Positions 22,463 to 31,775 of a DNA stretch of 64,000 nucleotides are shown here, in pieces. The position numbers were made by a program, and so were the translations under genes. This stretch comes from Saccharopolyspora rosea. Its GTDB lineage: Bacteria > Actinomycetota > Actinomycetes > Mycobacteriales > Pseudonocardiaceae. The notes under the pieces were generated by a model. It worked only from the letters and a program-made list of their open reading frames with translations. It had not been told where the DNA came from and did no database searches. Position 1 is the stretch's first letter. Each line of letters starts with the position of its first letter. The stretch covers positions 1 to 64,000 of the forward strand of contig NZ_CP102826.1 of NCBI RefSeq assembly GCF_025643595.1, written 5' to 3'.

Positions 22463-23914
22463 TCAGCCACCCCCCTGGAGACCTGCCCGGATCACCTCGC
22501 GGCCGATCGGGGCGGCGATCGAACCACCGGTCGCTTCGGCACCCTCGTCACCGCCGTTCTCCACGACGACCGCGACCGCGATCTTCGGGTTCTCCGCGGG
22601 GGCGAACGCGACGTACCAGCCGTGCGGGTGGTCCAGGGCGTCGCCGTGCTGCGCGGTGCCGGTCTTCGACGCGATGTCGACGCCGGAGATCTTGCCCGAG
22701 CCCTTGGTGTACTGCTCGGACTTCAGCATCATCGTCCGGATCTTGTCCGCGATCTCCGGTGAGGTGGCCTGGCTCATCTCCTCCGGCTGGAGGGTGTCCA
22801 GCTCGGACATGTCCGGGGCCCGGGTCGCCTTGACCAGCTGCGGCTTCATCAGCTTGCCGTGGTTGGCGATGGCCGCGGCGACCATGGCGTTCTGCATCGG
22901 GGTGACGCGCACGTCGCGCTGGCCGATGCCGCTCTGGTACAGCGCCGGCGCGTCGGACATCGGTCCCAGGTCGGACTTGGCCACGCTCATCGGGATCTGC
23001 AGGTCCTTGCCGAACCCGTAGCGCGCGGCGACCTCCCGCATCTTGTCCGGGCCGACCTTGCCCGCGATCTCGGCGAACGCCGTGTTGCAGGAGTGCCCGA
23101 GCGCCTCGATCAGCGTGTCGCCGGCGCACTGCTTGCCCGCGTAGTTGGGCAGCTGGGTGTGCGTCCCGGGCAGCGTGATCGACGCGGCGTCCTGCACCTT
23201 GCTGTTGAGGTCGTAGCCGCTCTCCAACGCCGCCGTGGCGGTGATCAGCTTGAACGTCGAGCCCGGCGGGTAGAGCGTGCCCACCGACCGGTTCTCCATC
23301 GGGCTGCCGGGGGCCTTCTCCATCTGCTGCCACGCCTTGGCCGCGTCGTTGCGCACGTGCGTGGCGACCTTGTTCGGGTCGTACGACGGCGCGTTGACCA
23401 TCGCCAGGATCGCACCCGTCGACGGGTCCAGCGCCACCACGGAACCCTGGTAGCCCTTGCTGGTCAGCTGGTCGTAGGCGACCTGCTGCATCGCCGGGTT
23501 GATGGTCAGCTCGACGTTGCCGCCGCGCGGCTGCTTGCCGGTGATCATGTCGGACAGCCGGCCGAACGCCAGGCTGTCGTCGGTGCCGTTGAGGATCTTG
23601 TCCTCGGCGCGCTCCACGCCGTTGGAGCCGTAGACGAACGAGTAGAACCCGGTGACCGGCGAGTACACCGGGCCGTTCGGGTAGGTCCGCAGGTACTTCA
23701 GGTTGTCCCCGGTGGCCACCGAATTCGCCAGCGACTGGCCACCGGCGATGATCTGGCCGCGCTCCCGGGAGTACTCCTCGTACAACGTCCGCTTGTTGCG
23801 GGCGTCCTCCTTGAGCTCGTCGGCCTTGATCACCTGGACGTACGTCGCGTTGCCCATCAGCAACACGACCATCGCCATCATGGCCAGCGCCACGCGGCGC
23901 AGCGGCTTGTTCAT
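22463..23914 (-). CDS. pbpA: Penicillin-binding protein PbpA (class B)
   Basis: Peptidoglycan transpeptidase acting with RodA. The 483-residue product has one N-terminal membrane anchor (about 8-26), a dimerisation region, and a transpeptidase domain with PGSTFKL (catalytic Ser), SCNTAF and KTGTAQ. The ATG at 23914 overlaps the rodA stop (ATGA) and gives the family N-terminus MNKPLRRVALAMMAMV. Confidence 0.96.
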   Translation of the reverse strand: MNKPLRRVALAMMAMVVLLMGNATYVQVIKADELKEDARNKRTLYEEYSRERGQIIAGGQSLANSVATGDNLKYLRTYPNGPVYSPVTGFYSFVYGSNGVERAEDKILNGTDDSLAFGRLSDMITGKQPRGGNVELTINPAMQQVAYDQLTSKGYQGSVVALDPSTGAILAMVNAPSYDPNKVATHVRNDAAKAWQQMEKAPGSPMENRSVGTLYPPGSTFKLITATAALESGYDLNSKVQDAASITLPGTHTQLPNYAGKQCAGDTLIEALGHSCNTAFAEIAGKVGPDKMREVAARYGFGKDLQIPMSVAKSDLGPMSDAPALYQSGIGQRDVRVTPMQNAMVAAAIANHGKLMKPQLVKATRAPDMSELDTLQPEEMSQATSPEIADKIRTMMLKSEQYTKGSGKISGVDIASKTGTAQHGDALDHPHGWYVAFAPAENPKIAVAVVVENGGDEGAEATGGSIAAPIGREVIRAGLQGGG

Positions 23915-25332
23915 CGGGGACGCTCCACCAGCTCGGTATGTGCTTCCGCGATCGGCGCCTGCTTCGGCTTCGGCTTCGCCGGTGCCTGCGGGCGGCGCGC
24001 GGCATCGGAGATCCGCAGCAGCAGCGCGACCAGGATGTAGTTCGCCAACAACGACGAACCACCGTAGGCCAGGAACGGAGCGGTCAGACCCGTCATCGGG
24101 ATCAGGCCGGTGACACCGCCCGCGACCACGAACAGCTGCAGCGCGATCGTGAACGACAGACCACCGGCGAACAGCTTGCCGAACGAGTCGCGGACCGCCA
24201 GCGCGCTGCGCAGACCGCGCATCATCAGCATCAGGTACACCATGAACAGCGCCATCAGCCCGATCAGCCCGAGTTCCTCGCCGATCGCGGAGATGATGAA
24301 GTCGCTGGCCGCCCACGGCGTCATCTGCGGCATGCCGCCGCCCAGGCCGGACCCGCCGATGCCGCCGTTGCCCAGCCCGAACAGACCGGTGCGCAGCTGG
24401 TACCCGGAGTCGCCGTCGCCCATCGGGTCCAGCCAGGTGTTGACGCGCACCTGGACGTGCGAGAACAGGTTGAACGCGACGACGCAGCCGAGGGCGAACA
24501 TCGACAGGCCCAGGAAGACCCACACCGCGCGCTCGGTGGCGATGTAGATCATCACCAGCACGATGCCGAAGAACAGCAGCGAGGTGCCGAGGTCCTTCTC
24601 CAGCACGACGACGCCGATGGACAGGCACCAGGCCACGATCACCGGCATCAGGTCCCTGGCCCGGGGCCAGTCGACGCCCAGGAAGCGCCGTCCCGCGGTG
24701 GTGAACAGCTCGCGCTTGGACACCAGGAACGACGCGAAGAAGATCATCAGCAGGATCTTGGCGAACTCGCTGGGCTGGATGGACAGCCCGCCGACCGAGA
24801 TCCACAGCTTCGCGCCGTTGACCTCCGAGATGCTGCTCGGCAGCAGACCGGGCAGCGCCAGCAGCGCCAGGCCGACGAAGCCGCACGTGTAGCTGTAGCG
24901 CGCCAGCGTCCGGTGGTCCTTGACGAACGCCAGGACCAGCACGAACAGCACGACACCGGCCGTGGAGAAGATGATCTGCTTGCCGGTGAACGGCGAACCG
25001 ACCACGTGCGCCAGGTCCAGCCGGTGCAGCATCACCAGCCCCACCCCGTTGATCAGCGAGACCAGCGGGAGGATCAAGGGGTCGGCGTACGGGGCCCAGC
25101 GGCGCACGGCGAAGTGCGCGACGCCGTAGAGCGCGAGGAACGCCAGGCCGTAGTACAGCAGTTCCCGGGTGACGGTCTGCTCCTGGCTGATCTCCACCAG
25201 CATGATCGCGAAGGTCACGATCACGGCGGAGAAGATCAGCATGAACAGCTCCGTGCCCCGCCGGTTGGTGGCGCGCGGGGTCGACGTGGAACTGCCGCTG
25301 GCCGATTCGGGCGCGGCGGCGGGTCGTGACAT
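23911..25332 (-). CDS. rodA: RodA/FtsW family peptidoglycan glycosyltransferase
   Basis: Polytopic SEDS enzyme that polymerises lipid II into glycan strands with PbpA. The 473-residue product has about ten membrane helices and conserved loops including SVGGLSIQPSEFAKI, VVLEKDLGTSLLFFG and ITGLIP-type segments (VTGLIPMTGLTAPFLAYGG). The start at 25332 overlaps the pstP stop (ATGA) and begins a polar Ser/Thr-rich cytoplasmic tail; in-frame upstream sequence is the pstP 3' end. Confidence 0.95.
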   Translation of the reverse strand: MSRPAAAPESASGSSTSTPRATNRRGTELFMLIFSAVIVTFAIMLVEISQEQTVTRELLYYGLAFLALYGVAHFAVRRWAPYADPLILPLVSLINGVGLVMLHRLDLAHVVGSPFTGKQIIFSTAGVVLFVLVLAFVKDHRTLARYSYTCGFVGLALLALPGLLPSSISEVNGAKLWISVGGLSIQPSEFAKILLMIFFASFLVSKRELFTTAGRRFLGVDWPRARDLMPVIVAWCLSIGVVVLEKDLGTSLLFFGIVLVMIYIATERAVWVFLGLSMFALGCVVAFNLFSHVQVRVNTWLDPMGDGDSGYQLRTGLFGLGNGGIGGSGLGGGMPQMTPWAASDFIISAIGEELGLIGLMALFMVYLMLMMRGLRSALAVRDSFGKLFAGGLSFTIALQLFVVAGGVTGLIPMTGLTAPFLAYGGSSLLANYILVALLLRISDAARRPQAPAKPKPKQAPIAEAHTELVERPR

Positions 25333-26780
25333 CAGCTCACCATCCGGCAGGTCACGCCCGGCTTCTGCTCCTCGGTGCCCAGCGGGGTGGCGCCGTCCGG
25401 CGAGGACGGCTCGGTCGACGCCTGCTGCGGTGGTGCGGGCTGGGTGCTCTGACCCGGCGGCGGAGGCGCCTGACTCGGCTGCCCGGCCGGCGGGTGCTGC
25501 TGCGCCGGGGGCTGGCCGGGGGGCGGGGTGTTCGGCTTCGGCGGTTCGCACGCCGGCAGCAGCGCGGTCATCCGCAGCCGTCGCATCGCCTCGCGGGCCG
25601 AGTCCAGCCCGTTGACCTCGGTGATGCCGTTGCGGACGTCGGGCCGCTGCGCTTCCTGCAGATCGTTGATCTTGATCGGTCGGCAGTCCGCGGCGGAGTT
25701 GGCCGGGCAGGAGTTCTCCACCTGCCAGTTCAACGACATGCCCAGGACGCTGCCCTGCACCCCCTGGAAGATCACCACTTCATCGGCCTTGTTGACGCCG
25801 ATGAAGTACTGGCTGAGGACCCACCAGCGCCCAGCCAGCGCGACTCCTGCCAACACGACGAGCACACCGCACGTCACCAGCAGCGAACGCAGCCACCGCC
25901 GCTTGCGCGGCCGCTCGTCCACGGGTGGTGAGGTGGGTTCGACCCGCTGCGGCTGCTGCCGCGGCCTGGTCACCGCGGACGCGCGCGCCGCAGACGAGTC
26001 GGGCTGCGGGTGCTCATCTCCATTTCCCGCCGCACCCCCGACGATGGGGGCGTCCTCGCCGAACTCGACGTCGACGACATCGGCGATGATCACGGTCACG
26101 TTGTCCGGGCCGCCGCCCTTGAGCGCCAGCTCGATCATCCGGTCCGCGCATTGCTGCGGGTCCGGGATGCGCAACGCCTCCGCGATCGTCTCCACGCTGA
26201 CCGGACCGGTCAGGCCGTCGGAGCACAGCAGGTAGCGGTCCCCCGCGCGGGCCTCGCGGATCGCCAGGCTCGGTTCCACCTCGTGGCCGGTCAACGCGTG
26301 CAGCAGCAGCGAGCGCTGCGGGTGGTTGGCCGCCTCCTCCTCGGTGATCCGGCCTTCGTCGATCAGCGACTGCACGAAGGTGTCGTCGTGGGTTATCTGG
26401 GTCAGCTCGCCGTCCCGGACCAGGTAGGCGCGGGAGTCGCCGATGTGCACCAAGCCGAGCTTGCTGCCCGCGAACAGCACCGCGGTCAGCGTGGTGCCCA
26501 TCCCTTCCAGGTCGGGATCGGCGGCGACGAGCTCGGCGATGGCGTTGTTGCCGTTCAGCACCGCTTCGTGGAGCTGGCCGAGCAGGTCGTCGCCGGGCTC
26601 GTCGTCGTCCAGCGGAGCCAACGCCGCTATGACGACCTTGCTGGCGACCTCACCGGCGGCATGGCCGCCCATGCCGTCCGCGAGGGCGAGTAGTCGTGGG
26701 CCGGCATAGACCGAGTCCTGGTTGTTGGACCGAACCAGGCCGCGGTCGCTGCGGGCTGCGTAGTGAAGGACGAGGGTCAT
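25332..26780 (-). CDS. pstP: PP2C-type Ser/Thr phosphatase PstP
   Basis: Dephosphorylates PknA, PknB and their substrates. The 482-residue product has a PP2C domain at about 1-235, with metal-binding Asp residues in ALADGMGGHAAG, in the CSDGL segment and in GGPDNVTVI. A linker and one membrane helix near 305-325 precede an extracellular region. The last 80 residues are Pro/Gln-rich and low complexity. It overlaps both neighbours by 4 bases. Confidence 0.96.
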   Translation of the reverse strand: MTLVLHYAARSDRGLVRSNNQDSVYAGPRLLALADGMGGHAAGEVASKVVIAALAPLDDDEPGDDLLGQLHEAVLNGNNAIAELVAADPDLEGMGTTLTAVLFAGSKLGLVHIGDSRAYLVRDGELTQITHDDTFVQSLIDEGRITEEEAANHPQRSLLLHALTGHEVEPSLAIREARAGDRYLLCSDGLTGPVSVETIAEALRIPDPQQCADRMIELALKGGGPDNVTVIIADVVDVEFGEDAPIVGGAAGNGDEHPQPDSSAARASAVTRPRQQPQRVEPTSPPVDERPRKRRWLRSLLVTCGVLVVLAGVALAGRWWVLSQYFIGVNKADEVVIFQGVQGSVLGMSLNWQVENSCPANSAADCRPIKINDLQEAQRPDVRNGITEVNGLDSAREAMRRLRMTALLPACEPPKPNTPPPGQPPAQQHPPAGQPSQAPPPPGQSTQPAPPQQASTEPSSPDGATPLGTEEQKPGVTCRMVS

Positions 26781-27247
26781 GAGCGCAGCTCGATCACCGT
26801 CTTGCCGATTCTGATCGGAACGCCGAGCGGGACCTTGGTCGGCCCCGTGACCTTCGCCCGATCGAGATATGTGCCGTTAGTGGAGCCTAGGTCCTCCACG
26901 TACCAGTCCGAACCCCGCAGCGACAGCCGCGCGTGCCGGGTCGACGCGTAGTCGTCGTCGAGGACCAGTGTGGAGTCGTCGGCCCGGCCGATCAGGATCG
27001 GCCGACCGTCCAAGGAGATGCGCGTGCCGGCCAGAGCGCCGTGCGTCACCACCATCTGGCGGGGAGACTTGCTCTTGCCCCGGGCCTGCTTCTTCTTGCC
27101 CGGCAGCCGACTCGCACCGGGCACCGGGACGCGCATCCCGGACGCCGAGGAGAGGTCGGAACGAACCACCCGGAGGGCAGCCAGCACGAACAACCAGAGC
27201 AGGGCGAGGAACCCTGCTCTGGTCAGCTGAATCACCAGCTCTGGCAC
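26777..27247 (-). CDS. fhaB: FHA-domain protein FhaB (FipA)
   Basis: Phosphothreonine-binding adaptor. The 156-residue product has an N-terminal membrane helix (about 5-27), a basic linker (KKKQARGKSK) and a C-terminal FHA domain with the motifs ILIGRADDSTLVL, STRHARL and [11 protein letters not shown]. It is translationally coupled to pstP. In mycobacteria FhaB links PknA/PknB signalling to the division machinery. Confidence 0.95.
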   Translation of the reverse strand: MPELVIQLTRAGFLALLWLFVLAALRVVRSDLSSASGMRVPVPGASRLPGKKKQARGKSKSPRQMVVTHGALAGTRISLDGRPILIGRADDSTLVLDDDYASTRHARLSLRGSDWYVEDLGSTNGTYLDRAKVTGPTKVPLGVPIRIGKTVIELRS

Positions 27248-27293
27248 CTGTTGTGAACGCTCCTACTCGTGTCTGGACGCGTTTTCCGCGGCC

Positions 27294-28637
27294 TCAGGCC
27301 TGCTGCGCGCGGAAGATCAGGGACGAGTGGCCGACCCTGATCACGTCGCCGTCTGCCAACTGCCAAGTCTGCACCGGAGTGCCGTTCACCGTGGTGCCAT
27401 TCGTGGAACCGAGGTCCGCCAACATCGCGCTCTGGCCGTCCCAGGTGATCTCGATGTGCTTGCGCGAGACCCCGGTGTCCGGCAGGCGGAACTGGCCCTC
27501 CTGGCCGCGCCCGATGATGTTCGAGCCGTGCTGCAGCGTGTAGGAGCGGTTGGAGCCGTCGTCCAGGTGCAGCGTCGCGGCCAGCTGCGGGCGAGGTCCG
27601 CCCGGCGCCGCCGGGTAACCGCCGGACTGCGGGAAGGGACCACCGGGCTGGCCGTAGCCCTGCTCCGGGAAGCCGCCGGACCCCGGGTAGGCGCCACCGG
27701 GCTGCGGCTGGCCGTAGCCCTGGTCGTAACCGGGCTGGGGCTGGCCGTAGCCCTGGTCGAACCCGGGCTGGGGCTGGCCGTAGCCGGGCTGCCCATAGCC
27801 CTGGTCGTAGCCCGGCTGCGGCGGCTGGCCGTAACCCTGGTCGTAACCGGGCTGGGGCTGGCCGTAGCCCTGGTCGTAACCGGGCTGGGGCTGGCCGTAG
27901 CCCTGGTCGAACCCGGGCTGGGGCTGGCCGTAGCCGGGCTGCCCATAGCCCTGGTCGTAGCCCGGCTGCGGCGGCTGGCCGTACCCCGGCTGGCCGTACC
28001 CCTGGTCGTAACCCGGCTGCGGCGGCTGGCCGTAACCCTGGTCGTAACCGGGCTGCTGGGGCTGCTGGCCGTAGCCCTGGTCGTAACCCGGCTGCGGCTG
28101 GCCGTAGCCGTAGTTGGGGTCCTGCCCGTACTGGGGCTGGCCGTAGCCCTGGTCGTAGCCGTACTGCCCCTGCTGGTTGTACGGATCTCCCTGGGGGTAG
28201 TGGCCTGGTGGCTGGCTCATGGGTCGGTCTCCTGCGGTACGCGGTTGTGTCGGCCGTCGTGTCACGTCGGGGTCGACGGTCGAACTGATTCGAAACTGTC
28301 CCGTGTGCAGCGTCTCAGAGCGCTCCAGGGAGACTACGACGTCACCATATGTGTCCCACCCATGCTCGGTGAGATGCTCCTGAACGCAGTCGGCGAGGAG
28401 GTCGGTCACCCGGTCCTCGTCGCCGGTGAGTCGGTCGTGGTCCGGCGGGCTGAGCTGCACGACGTAGTGGTTGCACGCGAGCAGTCGCCCTCCGGCGAGT
28501 TCGCGGACCTGCAGTTCGGCTTCCCGCTGCAGCGCCTGCGCGACCTCCTGGGGCACGACTTTTCCACCGAAAACACGCGCAAAGCCGTTGCCGACGATGC
28601 CTTCGAGTCGGCGCTCGAAGCGCTGCACGAGGCCCAC
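27294..28637 (-). CDS. fhaA: FHA-domain protein FhaA with DUF3662 and GYGQ repeats
   Basis: First gene of the kinase/peptidoglycan operon. The 447-residue product begins with a DUF3662 domain (about 1-120, [20 protein letters not shown] and [10 protein letters not shown]). A long Gly/Tyr/Gln/Pro repeat region (about 150-345) is built from units like [13 protein letters not shown]-terminal FHA domain has SRKHIEI and [11 protein letters not shown] at 28637 is chosen because it opens the DUF3662 domain. The repeat tract is longer than I would expect and contains a 128-base exact duplication. Confidence 0.93.
   Translation of the reverse strand: MGLVQRFERRLEGIVGNGFARVFGGKVVPQEVAQALQREAELQVRELAGGRLLACNHYVVQLSPPDHDRLTGDEDRVTDLLADCVQEHLTEHGWDTYGDVVVSLERSETLHTGQFRISSTVDPDVTRRPTQPRTAGDRPMSQPPGHYPQGDPYNQQGQYGYDQGYGQPQYGQDPNYGYGQPQPGYDQGYGQQPQQPGYDQGYGQPPQPGYDQGYGQPGYGQPPQPGYDQGYGQPGYGQPQPGFDQGYGQPQPGYDQGYGQPQPGYDQGYGQPPQPGYDQGYGQPGYGQPQPGFDQGYGQPQPGYDQGYGQPQPGGAYPGSGGFPEQGYGQPGGPFPQSGGYPAAPGGPRPQLAATLHLDDGSNRSYTLQHGSNIIGRGQEGQFRLPDTGVSRKHIEITWDGQSAMLADLGSTNGTTVNGTPVQTWQLADGDVIRVGHSSLIFRAQQA
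27706..27983. repeat. Exact 128-base direct repeat within fhaA
   Basis: Bases 27706-27833 recur exactly at 27856-27983 (offset 150). They lie inside a larger tract (about 27640-28190) of 30- to 39-base units encoding Gly-Tyr-Gly-Gln-Pro repeats. Recent slippage or unequal crossing-over is likely; the offset is a multiple of three, so the frame is kept. Confidence 0.85.
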
Positions 28638-28804
28638 GGCAAATCCCCTCCACGCGTACGACTCCTGACGACCATCGTATCTGGGCCAACGGCTCTGGAC
28701 ACCGCCCAGTTCCCAACCGGAGCAACCCCCCTGCGAAGGGCCTGGAGGGCGCCGTGCTAATCTGCTTTCGCCAACGCGGCGAGCGGATCGGATCCCTTCG
28801 GTTC

Positions 28805-28833
28805 CCGAGCTTCCGACCAGGTCGAAAGCTCGG
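28805..28833. promoter_or_regulatory. Near-perfect palindrome between fhaA and tRNA-Leu
   Basis: 14-base arms 28805-28818 and 28820-28833 with a single mismatch and one central base. It lies between the divergent fhaA start and tRNA-Leu. The short centre favours a protein-binding site over an RNA hairpin. A possible -10 (TAAGCT, 28870-28875) for the tRNA lies downstream. Confidence 0.45.
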
Positions 28834-28889
28834 AGGGGACCCTGGTTCCAGGACCGGAAACGGGTGCGGTAAGCTTGGTCGCAAGCCAC

Positions 28890-28972
28890 GGGCGAGTGGC
28901 GGAATGGCAGACGCGCACGGTTCAGGTCCGTGTGTCCGAAAGGACGTGAGGGTTCAACTCCCTCCTCGCCCA
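28890..28972 (+). tRNA. leuT: tRNA-Leu (CAG)
   Basis: An 83-base class II tRNA. The acceptor GGGCGAG pairs with CTCGCCC, the anticodon loop TTCAGGT carries CAG, the variable arm is long (GTGTCCGAAAGGAC region), and the T-arm is GAGGGTTCAACTCCCTC. It is conserved beside fhaA in actinomycetes. Confidence 0.97.
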
Positions 28973-28978
28973 CTCAGC

Positions 28979-29010
28979 GAAGGGTCCCATCGATCCGATG
29001 GGGCCCTTCG
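28979..29010 (+). terminator. Terminator after tRNA-Leu
   Basis: Stem GAAGGGTCCCATCG with CGATGGGGCCCTTC (one G-T pair), followed by a T-rich stretch (TCGTTTTC). Confidence 0.88.
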
Positions 29011-29060
29011 TCGTTTTCCGGGATGGCGTGTGGTCGAGCGCGTTCCGCCGAGGGCGAAAA

Positions 29061-29085
29061 AAGCCGGACCGCGGTGGTCCGGCTT
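29061..29085 (-). terminator. Orphan intrinsic terminator on the minus strand
   Basis: A 10-base perfect stem AAGCCGGACC / GGTCCGGCTT. Read on the minus strand it is followed by six T residues, a textbook intrinsic terminator. No supported minus-strand gene lies just upstream of it (29086-29366), so it may end an unrecognised small RNA or short gene. Confidence 0.7.
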
Positions 29086-29366
29086 GTTCGCGTGAGGTTC
29101 GACATGGTGTTTCCCGGTGGCCGTCGGAAGTGAGTTCTCCGACATGAGCGCGCCGACGTTCGCGGCGGATGGGGAAGGTCACACCGATCCCGATCGGCCC
29201 GGTTCCCAATTTCTCCACTGTGGACTTCAGTCGACGTGCGGTGCTCGGGAAATCGGCTCCGCGGCGCCGGGAACGCGGATGAACCGGTGCCGGTCGAGCC
29301 CGGCTGGCGGGCACCGGCTCGCGAAACCCCCGCGGAACCGCAAGAGCACCGGGTTACCTTGCCGTC
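29086..29366. other. Region without a supported protein gene
   Basis: No recognisable coding sequence. It contains a near-palindrome TCCACTGTGGA at 29214-29224 and comparatively AT-rich sequence around 29200-29225. Together with the orphan terminator it could encode a minus-strand small RNA. Confidence 0.4.
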
Positions 29367-29825
29367 ATGGGCGAAGACGGGCTGATGTCGCTCGGCGATG
29401 TGGAGCGGATCGCGCGGCGCGCGCACGCCGACCAGGTGGACAAGGCCGGGCGGCCCTACGCCGAGCACCTCGCCGCGGTGGCCGACGGGGTCCAGGCCCG
29501 GGGCGGTTCGTCCGAGCAGGTCGCCGCCGCCTGGTTGCACGATGCCGTGGAGGACGGTGCCGTGTCCGAGGAGTGGCTTCGCGGGGCAGCGCTTTCCCAC
29601 CGGACCAAGGAAATCGTGCTCGCCGTGACCAAGCGGGCAGGGGAGGCGGCGGAGGACTACGCGGCGCGGATCCTCGCCACCCCGGGAGCGGCGCTGGTGA
29701 AGGAAGCCGATCTCGCGCACAACTCGGACCCCGCGCGGTTGGCCGCGCTGGACGCGGCGACCCGGGAGCGGCTGGCGCGCAAGTACGCCCGCATGCGCGC
29801 GCTGCTCGGGGTTCCGGCGGATTGA
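29367..29825 (+). CDS. HD-domain phosphohydrolase-like protein
   Basis: A 152-residue protein with the HD-superfamily metal motifs: an N-terminal histidine helix ARRAHADQVDKAGRPYAEH and the WLHDAVEDG motif, as in the hydrolase domain of RelA/SpoT-type proteins. A later Asp segment, KEADLAHNSD, completes the pattern. It is stand-alone with no synthetase or regulatory domain. The substrate cannot be read from sequence; a small alarmone hydrolase is one possibility. Confidence 0.8.
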   Translation: MGEDGLMSLGDVERIARRAHADQVDKAGRPYAEHLAAVADGVQARGGSSEQVAAAWLHDAVEDGAVSEEWLRGAALSHRTKEIVLAVTKRAGEAAEDYAARILATPGAALVKEADLAHNSDPARLAALDAATRERLARKYARMRALLGVPAD

Positions 29826-29958
29826 TCGCACGCACGTCGGTGCGGACGGGCTCGCCCGCGTACCCTCCATGCCACCTGCGGCATCGTGGCCACGCCATCC
29901 CGCGCGACGACCTGCTCAGCGGCCGGGCGGCGTGGGAGGAGGCGACGGAGGGAGTCAG

Positions 29959-30720
29959 GTGACTCGGTGGGAGGAGCTCGGGCTCGAATGGCAGCAGTCC
30001 GGACGCCCGGACGCCCCGGCGATCGTGCTGTCCAACGCGCTCGGCTGCACCTGGGAGATGTGGGACCCGCAGATCGACGCGCTCAACGCCTCCTACCGGG
30101 TGCTGCGCTACAACCAGCGCGGGCATGGCGGCTCACCGACCCCGCCCGGTCCCTACACCCTCGCCGAGCTCGGCGGTGACGTGCTGGCGCTGCTCGACCA
30201 CGTCGGCGTCGAACGCGCCGCGTTCCTGGGCTCCTCGCTCGGCGGCATGATCGGCCTGTGGCTGGCGGCGCACGCGCCGGACCGCGTCGACCGGCTCGTG
30301 GCCTGCTGCACCTCGGCGTGGCTGGACCAGGAGCGCGCCGAGCTGGCGCGGGCAGCGGCCGCCCGCGAGCACGGCACCAACGAACTCGTCTCGCCGACCA
30401 TCGAGCGCTGGTTCACCCCGTACTTCCGGGAGCACCACGCCGCCGAGACCGCGGTGTACGCGGCGATGATCGCCAGCACCGACGACGAGGCGTACGCGTT
30501 GTGCTCCGAGGTGATCGGCCACGTCGACCTGCGCGCGGACCTGCCTTCGATCACCGCGCCCGCGCTGGTCGTCGCGGGCGCCGACGATCCGGCCACGCCG
30601 CCCGACCACGCCGCGGCCATCGCCGCCGGGATCGGCGACAACGCCCGCCTGGAGGTCCTCCCGCACGCCGCCCACCTCGCCAACGTCGAGCAGGCCGCGG
30701 AGTTCACGGCCCTGTTGTGA
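29959..30720 (+). CDS. pcaD: Alpha/beta hydrolase, 3-oxoadipate enol-lactonase-like
   Basis: A 253-residue alpha/beta hydrolase with nucleophile elbow GSSLGGM, an oxyanion region near SNALGCTWEMWDPQ and a catalytic His in the C-terminal LPHAAHLANVEQ. The N-terminal pattern and size fit 3-oxoadipate enol-lactonases of the beta-ketoadipate pathway. An IclR regulator follows, as PcaR-type regulators do, but no other pca genes are nearby. The enzyme name is therefore probable, not certain. GTG at 29959 follows GGAGGGAG. Confidence 0.75.
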   Translation: MTRWEELGLEWQQSGRPDAPAIVLSNALGCTWEMWDPQIDALNASYRVLRYNQRGHGGSPTPPGPYTLAELGGDVLALLDHVGVERAAFLGSSLGGMIGLWLAAHAPDRVDRLVACCTSAWLDQERAELARAAAAREHGTNELVSPTIERWFTPYFREHHAAETAVYAAMIASTDDEAYALCSEVIGHVDLRADLPSITAPALVVAGADDPATPPDHAAAIAAGIGDNARLEVLPHAAHLANVEQAAEFTALL

Positions 30721-30783
30721 GGGCTTGGCGTGGTCGCGCGACTGTGCTGGGCTGAGGGCACGGTGCTGAACGGGAGGATCGCG

Positions 30784-31572
30784 ATGGCGGGCAACAGCCG
30801 GGATCCCGGTCGGTCGGTGACAGCGCGGGCGCTGAGCGTGCTCACCGCCTTCGACGTCGACCACACCCGGCTCACCCTCACCGGCATCGCCCGCCGCGCC
30901 GGAATCCCGCTGGCCACCGCGCACCGGCTGGTCGGCGAGCTGGAGATGTGGGGCGCCCTGCAACGCGACGCCGACGGCCGCTACTCGATCGGCCTGCGGT
31001 TGTGGGAGATCGGACTGCTCTGCCCGGTGAACAGCGGGCTGCGCGAGATCGCGCTGCCCTACATGCAGGAGCTGTGCCAGCACACCCACGACAACGTGCA
31101 CCTCGCGGTCCGCGACGGCATGGAGGCCGTGTACGTCGAGAAGCTGACCACGCCGCGGGCCGTGCCGATCGTCTCCCGCACCGGCGGCCGCCTGCCGCTG
31201 CACTCGACGGGGGTGGGCAAGGTGCTGCTCGCGCACGCGCCGGCCGCCGTGATGCACCAGTACTGCGAGCGCGGACTCTCCCGGCAGACGCCGTACACCA
31301 TCACCGAGCCCGGCCGCCTCGGGCGGGAGCTGCAGGGCGTGCGCGCCCGCGGGTACGCGTCGGCGAACGAGGAGATGACGCTCGGGAACTGCTCGGTGGC
31401 GGTGCCGGTGCACGACGGGAGCGGAGCGGTCGTCGCCGCGCTGGGAGTGGTGGCGCACAGCGTCCGCGCGGAGGTGTCCAGACTGGTGAAGCCGTTGCTC
31501 CCAGCGGCGGAAGCGATCCGGGGCCGACTGGTCGAGCACGAGCGCGTCGGCTACGACGTGCTGTCGCGTTGA
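30784..31572 (+). CDS. IclR family transcriptional regulator
   Basis: 262 residues. The N-terminal winged helix-turn-helix (about 15-75) contains LTLTGIARRAGIPLATAHRLVGELE. The C-terminal IclR effector domain has PLHSTGVGKVLLAH and YASANEEMTLGNCSVAVPV. ATG at 30784 follows GGGAGG; the longer frame has no better site. It probably controls the adjacent hydrolase gene and aromatic catabolism elsewhere. Confidence 0.9.
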   Translation: MAGNSRDPGRSVTARALSVLTAFDVDHTRLTLTGIARRAGIPLATAHRLVGELEMWGALQRDADGRYSIGLRLWEIGLLCPVNSGLREIALPYMQELCQHTHDNVHLAVRDGMEAVYVEKLTTPRAVPIVSRTGGRLPLHSTGVGKVLLAHAPAAVMHQYCERGLSRQTPYTITEPGRLGRELQGVRARGYASANEEMTLGNCSVAVPVHDGSGAVVAALGVVAHSVRAEVSRLVKPLLPAAEAIRGRLVEHERVGYDVLSR

Positions 31573-31775
31573 CCGGTTTCGGGCTTCACCTGAATGGCCG
31601 CACGGCCGAGCTGAAGTCGTGTTGTCACTCATCGACCAGTCACCGACCGATGTCGGCCGCCGGTCGCAGCGACCCCCGTTGAGCAGCGCAGGAACGGCGC
31701 GGAGCTGTTTTAGTCAACTCGCGCCCGGCAACGGGCGCCCCCAGTGCAGCAGCTCATCGAGGGAGGCGGGAAGCC

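Noticed and set aside
27640..28190. Possible CRISPR-like array
   Set aside because: The repeats are contiguous, variable in unit length and in frame with fhaA; they encode a low-complexity protein tract.
28922..29314. Minus-strand frame ending [15 protein letters not shown]
   Set aside because: It reads through tRNA-Leu and two terminators on the wrong strand; artefact.
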